The translations under genes and the position numbers were made by a program. 64,000 nucleotides of DNA from Mesorhizobium sp. (GTDB taxonomy: Bacteria > Pseudomonadota > Alphaproteobacteria > Rhizobiales > Rhizobiaceae), in contig JAHBYX010000001.1 of assembly GCA_019635735.1 (NCBI GenBank), forward strand, positions 558,001-622,000, in the 5' to 3' direction. The stretch's first letter is position 1. The number at the start of each line of letters is the position of its first letter. Positions 50,831 through 59,508 of the stretch are shown here, piece after piece. The notes under the pieces were generated by a model. It saw only the letters and a program-made list of their open reading frames with translations, had not been told where the DNA came from and made no database searches.

Positions 50831-53212
50831 CTAATAAGACGTACACGGTCCGTCAACTGGCGGGATCGACACCGCCCGTTGGGTCGGAGCGTTTGCGAAT
50901 CCCTCGCTGGTCCAAACCATCAGCTTTCCAGTGATCCCTTCGGAAAGATTCTTCCCGAAGGTTGCTACCACCGCACTCATGTCCGGTAGGACCGAAATCT
51001 CGGATGCGCGGACACTCCCGATTGTCACTGCAGTGTTTCTCCACAGCCGCTGACCAATCAATGTCACACTGCGCGAGCCACACCCGGCCTTGCTTCTTCC
51101 CTCCTCGGTCAGGAGCACCTCGGTTACCACAGGCCCGCGACGATTCTGATCGAACACAAGCGGGTCTAAGAGCTCCTGATTGCGTGGCAACTGTACGCGG
51201 TAAGTTTTCGACTGGGGGGTTCGCTCTGGAAGCGGTCTGCCCCAACGGTCCAGCCAGCGGGTGTGGACTCTCAACTGAATTTCCGGCCACCAAGCGGGTA
51301 CCGAAACGATCGCAAGGACAGATTCAGAAACAGATGCCAGCGAGGCGATCTTGTCCCCGAAAAGAACCGCCGGATCGACGATCCAACCAACAATCGGAGA
51401 GGGCATATTCTCTTCCTGAACCCCATCCTCCAGGTTGATTTCGCCAAACGTTGAAAGGAGTGGGCGAAGCGCCAATGAGGCAGTCTGATCTATCTTGCCG
51501 AGATCGTAGCCAAACCACGATGTTTGGGAAGACAGACCGATCTCTCTTTTAATATCGCTTTTTATCGCAACCGAGTTTTCCTTGGGGAGAACACTGTAAC
51601 TATAGCTCCCGAACCGGGAAAGCCGCTCCATGAAGCGGACCAGTCCGACCTCCAGCGTGCCCCGCACCTCCGTTGCACATGCCTCTTTTTGCCCCGCTTT
51701 TTTCAACTGTTCTTCGAATTGGCCGTAATTCACTCCGGTCCAAAGGGCAGTTTTTTTTAGCTCCGCCCCTACCGTCGCAAGCTGCGGCTCAACATTAGTC
51801 CTAAAAAAGTCGATGGTGTCCGGCAATCCCCCCTCACTGCCCTCGAATATCACACTCTGGTAATCTTCTGTCTGCGAAGCGATAGGTAATTCCGGCGGCG
51901 TGGAACACTTCCTACCCCGGGATGTATATTGGACGACATGCCGACCGGCTTTTACCACCGGGGTGTCCGCCACACGAGACCGTGAGTGGAAATAGATGTG
52001 CAGTATCTTTGCGGGATCGTGGCGAATGGCGAGAAAGGATACGTTCGACTGGAACCCGGCGAGCTTCGTCACCGCCTCCGTCTTTGTAACGTCTATTTCG
52101 TTTAGATCTACACCGATGACTTCCGCAACCGCTCGAGTTGCCACCACGTTCGCAACGGCATCGAAGAAGGATGGGTCGTTTCTGAACAGCTCGTTCAAGG
52201 ACCCTGTGCATTCGGAACTGAACTTGGGTGTGGCGTTACAGTCATTGTGCCGTCCTTCCCGCCCCCAGGCCTGAATAGCACGCCTAAACGTCGCCTCTAA
52301 GCGCGGTACACTGATCTCCCCCAGCTTAAGTCGCTCCATTTCCGTTTTTATGACGCGATTGATACGCTCTTCCACGTTCCGCAGCCATCGATCGTATATG
52401 TCGGAAAAATACGCTATACGCGCCTGCGCTTGTTCAGGCGCGAACTGGCGTTCCACTGTAGCGACCGCAGGAAGCCTGGCTGGGGGAAGGATGTTAATCT
52501 GCGTCAGCGCCTGATGTTGGTTTGAGGGGACGTTGAAAACCGTCGTATCGAACTTTAGTATGTAGAGAGAGTTGCCAGAAAGATCATGCCTGTCGTCAAG
52601 CTTGTTTTCGACAAGGCGTTGCCTAATCATGCTCCGATAGGAGCTCCTCAGCTTGAAGGACTGATCAAAGGTTATCCCCAGATCCCGGTCATCCCGTTTT
52701 CGAGGGCCGCGATGTGCATTCTCTGATACTTCTGACTGCCGGGCTGGACCAACCTGCTGAGGCGACGAAGCTGACGGAGCCGTCGGCTGAAGAGGATCGG
52801 GGTTCTCAAGTTGAGGAGATACTTCGAGCGGCTGAGGTGTCAGTGAAGTCTGAGGCTTAGGTTCTTGAGATCCTTCCTCTACAGTATCCGGGCCTGTTCC
52901 GATCCATACGCGGCTGCGGCCATCCCCGCCTACAATCGTCGAGATCTTCGGTTCGTATTTATCGACCTTCTCAAGTTCAGAGAGCAGCCAAGCTTCCTCC
53001 GACAAACGTTCGTTGATGAGCCGCTCACGGGTATACACCTCTGGGCTGTCCACATATATCTGCTCGCCTGCATCGCGTGGTGCGCGATCTTGACCCGCAA
53101 GCACGAATGCCAGCGCCGCCACCACCGCGGAGCCGGCAATCAGCATGCTCGGCCGCGCCACGTGCCGATAGGTGCTCACGACAGTCTCTTTCCAAACGGC
53201 TAAGCTCCACAT
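50831..53212 (-). CDS. Large membrane-anchored periplasmic protein of unknown family
   Basis: A 793-residue protein that I cannot assign. One N-terminal membrane helix (about residues 22-42) is followed by a long periplasmic part. Residues 43-100 are charged and helical, 105-165 are Pro/Ser/Gln-rich and probably disordered, and 180-650 form a large mixed domain with helices such as YDRWLRNVEERINRVIKTEM. The C-terminal 110 residues contain VTLIGQRLWRNTAVTIGSVR, which looks like an IPT/TIG-type Ig fold. Six cysteines lie in the exported part. The ATG at 53212 has GAGG upstream and begins seven bases after the previous gene. The codon and base use is lower in GC than its neighbours. Confidence 0.78.
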   Translation of the reverse strand: MWSLAVWKETVVSTYRHVARPSMLIAGSAVVAALAFVLAGQDRAPRDAGEQIYVDSPEVYTRERLINERLSEEAWLLSELEKVDKYEPKISTIVGGDGRSRVWIGTGPDTVEEGSQEPKPQTSLTPQPLEVSPQLENPDPLQPTAPSASSPQQVGPARQSEVSENAHRGPRKRDDRDLGITFDQSFKLRSSYRSMIRQRLVENKLDDRHDLSGNSLYILKFDTTVFNVPSNQHQALTQINILPPARLPAVATVERQFAPEQAQARIAYFSDIYDRWLRNVEERINRVIKTEMERLKLGEISVPRLEATFRRAIQAWGREGRHNDCNATPKFSSECTGSLNELFRNDPSFFDAVANVVATRAVAEVIGVDLNEIDVTKTEAVTKLAGFQSNVSFLAIRHDPAKILHIYFHSRSRVADTPVVKAGRHVVQYTSRGRKCSTPPELPIASQTEDYQSVIFEGSEGGLPDTIDFFRTNVEPQLATVGAELKKTALWTGVNYGQFEEQLKKAGQKEACATEVRGTLEVGLVRFMERLSRFGSYSYSVLPKENSVAIKSDIKREIGLSSQTSWFGYDLGKIDQTASLALRPLLSTFGEINLEDGVQEENMPSPIVGWIVDPAVLFGDKIASLASVSESVLAIVSVPAWWPEIQLRVHTRWLDRWGRPLPERTPQSKTYRVQLPRNQELLDPLVFDQNRRGPVVTEVLLTEEGRSKAGCGSRSVTLIGQRLWRNTAVTIGSVRASEISVLPDMSAVVATFGKNLSEGITGKLMVWTSEGFANAPTQRAVSIPPVDGPCTSY

Positions 53213-53219
53213 AGCCGCC

Positions 53220-53474
53220 TCAACAGTAAGCGCTCTGGACGCAACTAAGGGCTTGCGCAGGCTTCCCGGTGCATCTCAAGTATTCCAGGCATTGGGTGGG
53301 GCATCGAACAGGGGCAACGACGACGTATACGATTTTGCACAGCTGATCCTGCGGTGGGGGCACCGCGTCATCGTCTGCAGGCTGAGCGTGAGCCCTCCAA
53401 CCGCTCGAACTGAGCGTGGCACCTGCGCTGACTACGCAAACTAGTAGTCCAAACCAGAAGAAGAAGCGCTTCAC
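53220..53474 (-). CDS. Small exported protein with six cysteines
   Basis: An 84-residue protein starting at GTG (53474). A signal peptide runs to about residue 30 (SSGWRAHAQ), then an acidic linker, then a C-terminal domain with cysteines spaced C-x12-C-x3-C-x5-C-x9-C-x5-C, ending on the last cysteine. This spacing suggests three disulfides, as in small secreted effectors, inhibitors or immunity-like proteins, but I know no family with it. It lies 23 bases after the amidase gene and seven bases before the large protein gene. An in-frame longer form to 53573 lies within the amidase gene and is not likely. Confidence 0.65.
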   Translation of the reverse strand: MKRFFFWFGLLVCVVSAGATLSSSGWRAHAQPADDDAVPPPQDQLCKIVYVVVAPVRCPTQCLEYLRCTGKPAQALSCVQSAYC

Positions 53475-53497
53475 AGCTCGGCCCTCTCTGCGGGTGG

Positions 53498-54115
53498 CTA
53501 GTTGCGACCTAGAACCCTCGACCGAAGCGCACCCATCGGAAAGGCCGGACCAGGGTCCGTCTTTCGTGGCCAAGAGACATCGTCGTGACCGAGGATATCT
53601 AGAAAGTTGAACTTCGATTGCAGGAAACCGGCCACTTCAAGCAGAGCGTTCATTTGCCCCTGAGTATACATATGCCAACCATGCACGGGCCCACCCATTG
53701 CATGTGCCGCCTCCATTACCTCAGCTGCGGGAACTGAGCCTCCCCACCAGGTGCGGTATGTTCCAGTAGCATCCCTTTTTAGGAGGCCGGCATTAGACAA
53801 CTCAATCCCAATGGAGTGCTGATTCATTCCACTAAGGTTGCCCCAGCGGCTTTCGCCAGCATGCCAAGCTACTCGGTTGAACGGTACAATTTGAATAATT
53901 TCGCCGCTCCGCCCAATAACCAAGTGGACCGACGACTGGACAACGTCGGTCGATAGCGAGCGAACGTCAGATTCAAAAGATGCGCCCGCTGTATAGTGAA
54001 TAATTAGAAAGCGAGGGTTCAGGATGCCGCCCATTTTCTTGGTTGCGACATATTTGCATGATCCGCCTACGAGAAATCCCTTGTTGATATTATACACAGC
54101 CCCCCTAAGCGGCAC
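53498..54115 (-). CDS. N-acetylmuramoyl-L-alanine amidase (Amidase_2/PGRP fold)
   Basis: A 205-residue zinc amidase that cuts the bond between muramic acid and the stem peptide. Zinc ligands can be seen as His in LIIHYTAG (about residue 40), His in ILGHDDVSWPRK (about 185) and Asp in RKTDPGPAF. The central SVHLVIGRSGEIIQIVPFNRVAWHAG, here split into shorter units, is standard for AmpD/phage lysins. No signal peptide is present. The start is uncertain: GTG 54115, or ATG 54034 just before the fold. It is the first gene of the low-GC cassette. It may recycle cell wall or work as a lysin or effector with the exported partners. Confidence 0.85.
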   Translation of the reverse strand: MPLRGAVYNINKGFLVGGSCKYVATKKMGGILNPRFLIIHYTAGASFESDVRSLSTDVVQSSVHLVIGRSGEIIQIVPFNRVAWHAGESRWGNLSGMNQHSIGIELSNAGLLKRDATGTYRTWWGGSVPAAEVMEAAHAMGGPVHGWHMYTQGQMNALLEVAGFLQSKFNFLDILGHDDVSWPRKTDPGPAFPMGALRSRVLGRN

Positions 54116-54790
54116 GATCTATTTATTAAATCGATGTGAAGGCAGCATTGATAGTACTGCATCTTCAAAATACTATCTTACTGTAAGAATCAGTGGCTGA
54201 ATGTGAGGCGTTTCACATAGGCGTAATGTTTCCGTTTGATCGGCGTTTTAGCTCCGCAGGTTCCAACGCTTACGGTATTCGGACGGCGAACAAAGTTACA
54301 TCCTTGACCCCTGTGATGACGGACTTGCCAATGCTGCTTAATCCAGCTTCCGACGCCAGCCGACTCAATGATCGCGGATGTACACATTCTGGCCAGCGCG
54401 GATTGGCAACGCGCGACGACAAGCACTGCAAAAGCCTCCGCTACCTCACCGCGATTCTAGCCGACGCGATTTGCATCGGCCGCAACCGCCACAATTTCCC
54501 GTGCGGCCTCTTGGCCGGCGGTGCCATGCTCCTGATGCATCGCGGCGGCGTACCGGGACGACAGCTTGCCTGATCGACTAACTGAAAGCCGACAGCACAC
54601 GGCCCCCATCCAGACATTCACTTCCCCAACGCCGCCACCCTCCCCCCATCACCTTTCCGTATCCCCGCCCGAATCCGCCTTGTCCCTCTCCGCGAAATAG
54701 AAGACAAGGGCGGCCTGAGGGGCGGGGGCTGCCCCGAAATTGCCGCGCTTTGCCGCATTGCTGCGGCCGCCGGCGGCGGGCTGACGAGAG
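54116..54790. other. AT-rich then decayed region without assignable gene
   Basis: Bases 54116-54200 are strongly AT-rich and probably hold the promoter of the leftward cassette. Bases 54200-54570 contain overlapping frames on both strands, but none has a known motif. The minus strand at about 54460-54570 has protein-like text (SSRYAAAMHQEHGTAGQEAA) broken by a stop, perhaps a lost gene. Bases 54600-54790 return to high GC ahead of the penicillin-binding protein gene and contain no evident signal beyond its start. Confidence 0.4.
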
Positions 54791-56935
54791 ATGGACGATC
54801 CGTTCGAGACGAGGAAATCGAGAGCACCAAGGGCGACGAGGCTGCTCGAGCTCGACGCCTGGATCGATTCCTCGCTCTATGATCTCGGCTTCAAGCTCGG
54901 CCAATGGTGGGAAAATATCACCATCTTCTTCCGCCGCTTCCGCGTGTCGGGCTGGCGGCGCGGGCTGGTCGAGCTCGCGTCGGAAAGCTTCACCTTCGGC
55001 ACGGCCGGCGCCGTCATCCTGCTCGCGCTCGCCATGCCCGCCTTCGAGGAGACGTCCAAGGACTGGCGCGCGCAGCAGGAATATGCCGTCACCTTCCTCG
55101 ACCGCTACGGCAACGAGATCGGCCAGCGCGGCATCATCCAGCGCGATTCAGTACCCGTCGACGAGATGCCCGACCATGTCGTGAAGGCCGTGCTCGCCAC
55201 CGAGGACCGGCGCTTCTACGAGCATTACGGCATCGACTTTCTCGGCCTCTTCCGCGCCATGAGCGAGAACGTGCGCGCCAATTCCGTCGTCCAGGGCGGC
55301 TCGACGCTGACGCAGCAGCTGGCAAAAAACCTGTTCCTCACCAACGAGCGCACCATCGAGCGCAAGGTGAAGGAGGCGTTCCTGGCGGTGTGGCTGGAGG
55401 TCAACCTCACCAAGAAGGAGATCCTCCAGCTCTATCTCGACCGCGCCTACATGGGCGGCGGCACGTTCGGCATCACGGCGGCGGCCGATTTCTATTTCGG
55501 CAAGGGCATCAAGGAGGTCAACCTCGCGGAAGCGGCGATGCTGGCCGGCCTGTTCAAGGCGCCGGCCAAATATGCCCCGCACATCAACCTGCCGGCGGCG
55601 CGCGCGCGGGCCAACGTCGTGCTCACCACGATGGTCGACGGCGGCTTCCTGACCGAGGGCCAGGTGCTGGCGGCCAGGCGCAATCCGGCGACGCCCATCG
55701 ACCGGGGCGATGCCTCGCGGCCCGACTATTTCCTCGACTGGGCCTTCGACGAGGTCAAGCGCATCGCGGCCAAGGCGCCGTCGCACTCGGTCGTGGCGCG
55801 CACCACGATCGACCTCAACATCCAGCGCGCGGCCGAAGAGTCGCTCGAGTTCCACCTGCGCCAGTACGGCAAGGATTACGGCGTCAAGCAGGGCGCGATC
55901 GTGGTGCTCGACCATTCGGGCGCGGTGCGGGCCATCGTCGGCGGGCGCGACTACGGCGAGAGCCAGTTCAACCGCGCCACCAAGGCCGAGCGGCAGACCG
56001 GCTCGTCGTTCAAGCCCTATGTCTACGCGCTGGCGATGGAGAAGGGTTTCACGCCCGACTCGGTGGTCTCCGACGGGCCGATCTCCTGGGGCAACTGGTC
56101 GCCGAAGAACTACGGGCGCGGCTATTCGGGGCGGGTGACGCTGGCCACCGCGCTGATCAAGTCGATCAACACCGTGCCGGTGCGGCTTGCCAAGGAGCAC
56201 CTGACGATCGCGCCGATCAAGAAGCTGGCCGAGGACATGGGCGTCGAATCGCCGGTGTTCTCGGACAAAACGATGGTTCTGGGCACGTCGGGCCTCACCG
56301 TGATGGACCAGGCGACCGGCTACCAGGTCTTCGCCGACGGCGGCATGGCCGGCACGCGCCACGGCATCACCCAGATCACCACCCATTCGGGCGAGGTGGT
56401 CTACGACCACGCCCGCGACGCCCGGCCGCCGCGCCGGGTGCTGTCGGAACAGGCGGTGGCCTCGATGAACTCGATCATGGTCCAAATCCCCGAAATCGGC
56501 ACCGCCCGCCGCTCGGCGCTGCCGGGGATTAGGAGCGCGGGCAAGACCGGCACCACCCAGGCCTACAAGGACGCGTGGTATGTCGGCTTCACCGGCAACT
56601 ATCTGGCGGCGGTGTGGATGGGCAACGACGAATCGACGCCCACCCGCAACATGACCGGCGGCTCGTTGCCGGCCATGACCTGGCAGCGGCTGATGGCCTA
56701 TGCGCACCAGAACGTCGAGCTGAAGCCGATCCCGCTGATCGACAACCCGTTCGTCGACAAGCCGAAGGAGCCGGCCGTCGCCGCGGCGAAGCCGGCGGAG
56801 GACGCCGCACCCGTCGCCGAACTGCCGCGCGTTCTCTCGGCCGAAACCACGGCCTTTCTTCTCGGCCTGTCGAAGCGCTTCCACGATGCGCCGAAGATCG
56901 CGCCGCCGGCCAGCGAGACGCTGTCGGCGCTGTAA
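54791..56935 (+). CDS. Class A penicillin-binding protein 1A family
   Basis: A 714-residue bifunctional peptidoglycan synthase. A membrane helix spans about residues 68-86. The GT51 glycosyltransferase (about 110-280) has EDRRFYEHYGID with the catalytic Glu near 138, then QGGSTLTQQLAKNLFL. The transpeptidase (about 335-640) has SxxK in TGSSFKPY with the active serine near 405, SxN in KSINT and KTGTT near 590. The C-terminal tail is Pro/Ala-rich. The cytoplasmic N-terminal part (1-67), rich in aromatic residues, is typical of the rhizobial group. The ATG at 54791 is the first in frame. Confidence 0.95.
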   Translation: MDDPFETRKSRAPRATRLLELDAWIDSSLYDLGFKLGQWWENITIFFRRFRVSGWRRGLVELASESFTFGTAGAVILLALAMPAFEETSKDWRAQQEYAVTFLDRYGNEIGQRGIIQRDSVPVDEMPDHVVKAVLATEDRRFYEHYGIDFLGLFRAMSENVRANSVVQGGSTLTQQLAKNLFLTNERTIERKVKEAFLAVWLEVNLTKKEILQLYLDRAYMGGGTFGITAAADFYFGKGIKEVNLAEAAMLAGLFKAPAKYAPHINLPAARARANVVLTTMVDGGFLTEGQVLAARRNPATPIDRGDASRPDYFLDWAFDEVKRIAAKAPSHSVVARTTIDLNIQRAAEESLEFHLRQYGKDYGVKQGAIVVLDHSGAVRAIVGGRDYGESQFNRATKAERQTGSSFKPYVYALAMEKGFTPDSVVSDGPISWGNWSPKNYGRGYSGRVTLATALIKSINTVPVRLAKEHLTIAPIKKLAEDMGVESPVFSDKTMVLGTSGLTVMDQATGYQVFADGGMAGTRHGITQITTHSGEVVYDHARDARPPRRVLSEQAVASMNSIMVQIPEIGTARRSALPGIRSAGKTGTTQAYKDAWYVGFTGNYLAAVWMGNDESTPTRNMTGGSLPAMTWQRLMAYAHQNVELKPIPLIDNPFVDKPKEPAVAAAKPAEDAAPVAELPRVLSAETTAFLLGLSKRFHDAPKIAPPASETLSAL

Positions 56936-57014
56936 CGCGGGCTTGCGCGCTGGTGCGCGATGGCGATAGACCGGTTGGCGTCTTCCTCCAAACCCTCCAG
57001 ACCCACCCTCCCCG

Positions 57015-57596
57015 ATGCTGCGCGATGCCCTGACCATACTCCTGTCGTCGGTGATCGCCGTGGGCGGCGGGGCTGCGAGCGCCTGGTACGCGCTCGAGAG
57101 CGCGGAGGGCGTCGGCGCGCTCACCGTGCGCGGCTGGACCGCCTATCCCGACGCGGGTTCGCCGCAGGCGGATCCCTACTCCAAGGCGCGCGTTGCGCGC
57201 GAGGCGGACCTGCCGCTCGGCCGGGCCGAGGGCATCTCGTTTTCCACCGCCCGCGATTCCGGCGGCGAGCCGCTGCGCCGTCAATGCAGCTACCGGATCG
57301 AGGGCGAGGTGCCGTCGGCGCGGTTCTGGACCGTGCATGTCGCCGCGGCTAACGCAGCCGACGGCGCGCCGGATGGTCGTGCGGCTGCGCTCTCCTCCCT
57401 TGCCCTGCTGCGCGAGGCCGACAGCTCGGTCGTGGTCGTCGCCAGCCGCCACCCCGCGCCCGGCAACTGGCTCGCTCTGGACGGCCAGGGTGCCATGCGC
57501 CTCGTGCTCACACTCTACGACACGCCGGTCGCCTCCAACGAGGACATCGCGGAGACCGAACTGCCGCAAGTCCTGAGGATCGGCTGCGATGGGTAG
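57015..57596 (+). CDS. DUF1214 exported protein
   Basis: A 193-residue protein with an N-terminal helix (about residues 7-28) and a beta-rich DUF1214 domain (about 95-190), seen in RRQCSYRIEGEVPSARFWTV and LASRHPAPGNWL-like segments. DUF1214 normally pairs with DUF1254, here the next gene, which it overlaps by eight bases. The pair follows the penicillin-binding protein gene in many Hyphomicrobiales, and a role in the envelope is likely. Biochemical function unknown. Confidence 0.88.
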   Translation: MLRDALTILLSSVIAVGGGAASAWYALESAEGVGALTVRGWTAYPDAGSPQADPYSKARVAREADLPLGRAEGISFSTARDSGGEPLRRQCSYRIEGEVPSARFWTVHVAAANAADGAPDGRAAALSSLALLREADSSVVVVASRHPAPGNWLALDGQGAMRLVLTLYDTPVASNEDIAETELPQVLRIGCDG

Positions 57597-58137
57597 GTGG
57601 ATCTACGCCCTGCTCATCGGGCTCGTCGGGGCCGGGATCGCGCATATCGCGATCATCCTGCTGATCCCCTATTTCTCCGAGCGCGATTCCTGGGCGCTGG
57701 TATCCGAGGTCGGGCCGCCCTACGCGGTTCACCGGCTCGACCGGAATGGCCCGGCCGCCAAGGCGGTGGCGGCCGCCGATCCGATGTTCGAGGTCGCGGC
57801 CTGCCGCTTCGACCTCCGCGACGGTTCCGTCCACATCTTCTCGGCCGGGTCTGTGCCCTATTGGTCGCTGTCGATTTTCGATCGCCGCGGACAGAACGTC
57901 TTCAGCCTCAACGACCGCACGGCGACCGGAGGCGTGCTCGATGTGGTCGTGGCGAGCCCGGTGCAGCTCATCGAGCTGCGCAAGGCAATGCCCGCCAACT
58001 ACGAAAACGCCGTCTTCGTCGAATCCGACATCGGCGAAGGTATGATCATCCTGCGCAGCTTCGTGCCGGACCCGAGCTGGCGGCAGATCGTCGATCGGCA
58101 TCTCGCGGCGGCGCGCTGCGAGACCGGAGCGGGGTGA
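57589..58137 (+). CDS. DUF1254 membrane-anchored protein
   Basis: A 182-residue protein. One N-terminal helix (about residues 5-27) is followed by a DUF1254 domain (YAVHRLDRNGPAAKAVAAAD, then VAACRFDLRDGSVHIFSAG, PYWSLSIFDRRGQNVFSLND). The ATG lies inside the end of the DUF1214 gene (ATGGGTAG), so the two are translationally linked. Exact function is unknown. A small gene ends convergently four bases beyond its stop. Confidence 0.88.
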   Translation: MGRWIYALLIGLVGAGIAHIAIILLIPYFSERDSWALVSEVGPPYAVHRLDRNGPAAKAVAAADPMFEVAACRFDLRDGSVHIFSAGSVPYWSLSIFDRRGQNVFSLNDRTATGGVLDVVVASPVQLIELRKAMPANYENAVFVESDIGEGMIILRSFVPDPSWRQIVDRHLAAARCETGAG

Positions 58138-58141
58138 GGAT

Positions 58142-58327
58142 TCAGGCGGGAAGGGTCGACTGCGCGCCGGTCCTGCGGTCATCGAGTTTCGGATCGATCC
58201 TGCGTCCGTCGGCGGATGTGCCGCGCTCGTAGCGCACGCCGGTGAAGAAGACGACCTCGCAGGGGTCCCCGCTACGCGGTCTCGGGTTTGCTGCCGGTTT
58301 CTGCCTGAAATCCAGTATCGTCGCCAT
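58142..58327 (-). CDS. Small conserved-looking cytoplasmic protein
   Basis: A 61-residue polar protein (opening MATILDFRQKPAANPRPR, then CEVVFFTGVRYER, and a charged end). The CEVVFFTGVRYER element is one I associate with small rhizobial proteins of unknown role. The ATG at 58327 has GGCGGGA upstream. It is convergent with the DUF1254 gene and divergent from DUF2336. Confidence 0.65.
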   Translation of the reverse strand: MATILDFRQKPAANPRPRSGDPCEVVFFTGVRYERGTSADGRRIDPKLDDRRTGAQSTLPA

Positions 58328-58399
58328 TTGTCCCGCCTTTCCGGTTGACCACTCCTTGCGACTGCAACTCAACTGTCTGCCGATCAGACCCTCATACGG

Positions 58400-58415
58400 T
58401 TAACGGACCGCTAAC
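58400..58415 (+). promoter_or_regulatory. CtrA-box-like site between a small gene and DUF2336
   Basis: TTAA-N7-CTAAC (TTAA at 58400-58403, CTAAC at 58411-58415) differs from the CtrA consensus TTAA-N7-TTAAC in one base. It lies 73 bases upstream of the small leftward gene and about 75 bases ahead of DUF2336. CtrA control is inferred only. Confidence 0.4.
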
Positions 58416-58488
58416 GGATCGCCACTACACTCCCGGGTGTCCGTGAAATCAGCCACATTCGGCCGGTCACGACCCAGTTCCGCGTCAA

Positions 58489-59508
58489 GTGTCAGCAGTG
58501 TCCGTGTCAACCTCCGATTTCAGACAGATCGCGCTCCGGGGCGAAGAAGGCAGGGCCGAACGGCTGTTCCGCGCGTCCGTCTCCGCCTATTGCGCGCTGA
58601 CCCGGCCGACACGCCAGGACGCATCCCAGCTCGACGATCTCACCCTCCCCCACTACGAGCATGTCTCGGTCGAAGCCCGCCGCTATGTTGCCGCCGCCCT
58701 GTCCGAGTGCCGCCGCGCGCCGGTCCTGCTGGTGCGCCGGCTCGCCGCCGAGCCGATCGAGATTTCCGCGCCGGTCCTGATGCGATCTCCGGCGTTGAGC
58801 GACTTCGACCTCGTCTCCCTCATCGCCCACCACGGCATCGGCCATGCCCGCGCGATTGCCGGCCGCGGCGACCTCAATCCCGCCATTGCACGCCTCATCC
58901 GGGCGCTCGAGGCGGCGACGTCCGCATCCGAGCAGGCCGAACTGGTGCCGGAGCCGGAGAAGGCACCTTCGCTGGAGGAGGAGATCGTGCTGTCGCCCAG
59001 CCTGGAGCCGTCGCGCCCGGGCGGCAGGGGCGAGGAAGCCCGAGCCCGGCTGCGCGCGATGATGGCGGTGGGCGGCGACGCTCAGCCGGCGAGCGCCGAC
59101 CGGAATGTCCAGGTCGATCCCGCCGTCCGCGACAAGCTGCGCGAGACGGCGCTCACCGGCGTTTCCGCCCTCTTCCAGACCGCGCTCGCCGACATCGCCG
59201 GCCTGGACTTCTCGCAAGCGGCACCGCTTTCGCTACGGGCGCGGCGGCGTTCACTGATGCTCGTGCTGCGCGGACTCGGTCTCAACGCCGAGCAGGCGTT
59301 CCTCCTCGTCAGCGCCATCGATCCGCAGGCGCATCCGAACACGGAGTCGATCCGGCTGTTCGTCGAGCATTTTGAGCTGATCCGTGTCGACGCCGGACGC
59401 GACGAGATCCGGCGGCTCTTGGCCGACAGCATCGCCGCCGTCCTGCGCCGGTCGCAGGGCGAAACCGCCCAGCCGCCCGAAGAGGGGCGGCGTCTGTGGG
59501 CGTCATGA
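58489..59508 (+). CDS. DUF2336 protein
   Basis: A 339-residue cytoplasmic helical protein. HEAT-like DUF2336 segments are visible in SVEARRYVAAALSECRRAP and EISAPVLMRSPALSDFDLVSLI, followed by an acidic linker (about 155-185) and a second helical domain. No enzyme motif is present. Three GTG codons in frame (58489, 58498, 58504) could start it; none has a strong ribosome site. DUF2336 proteins occur in alphaproteobacteria, some beside cell-cycle or envelope genes as here. Its stop touches the stop of the convergent DUF1491 gene with no base between. Confidence 0.85.
   Translation: MSAVSVSTSDFRQIALRGEEGRAERLFRASVSAYCALTRPTRQDASQLDDLTLPHYEHVSVEARRYVAAALSECRRAPVLLVRRLAAEPIEISAPVLMRSPALSDFDLVSLIAHHGIGHARAIAGRGDLNPAIARLIRALEAATSASEQAELVPEPEKAPSLEEEIVLSPSLEPSRPGGRGEEARARLRAMMAVGGDAQPASADRNVQVDPAVRDKLRETALTGVSALFQTALADIAGLDFSQAAPLSLRARRRSLMLVLRGLGLNAEQAFLLVSAIDPQAHPNTESIRLFVEHFELIRVDAGRDEIRRLLADSIAAVLRRSQGETAQPPEEGRRLWAS

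Noticed and set aside
54193-54573. 126-codon rightward frame
   Set aside because: No known motif, no ribosome site, and base use changes along it. Described only as part of a gene-free region.
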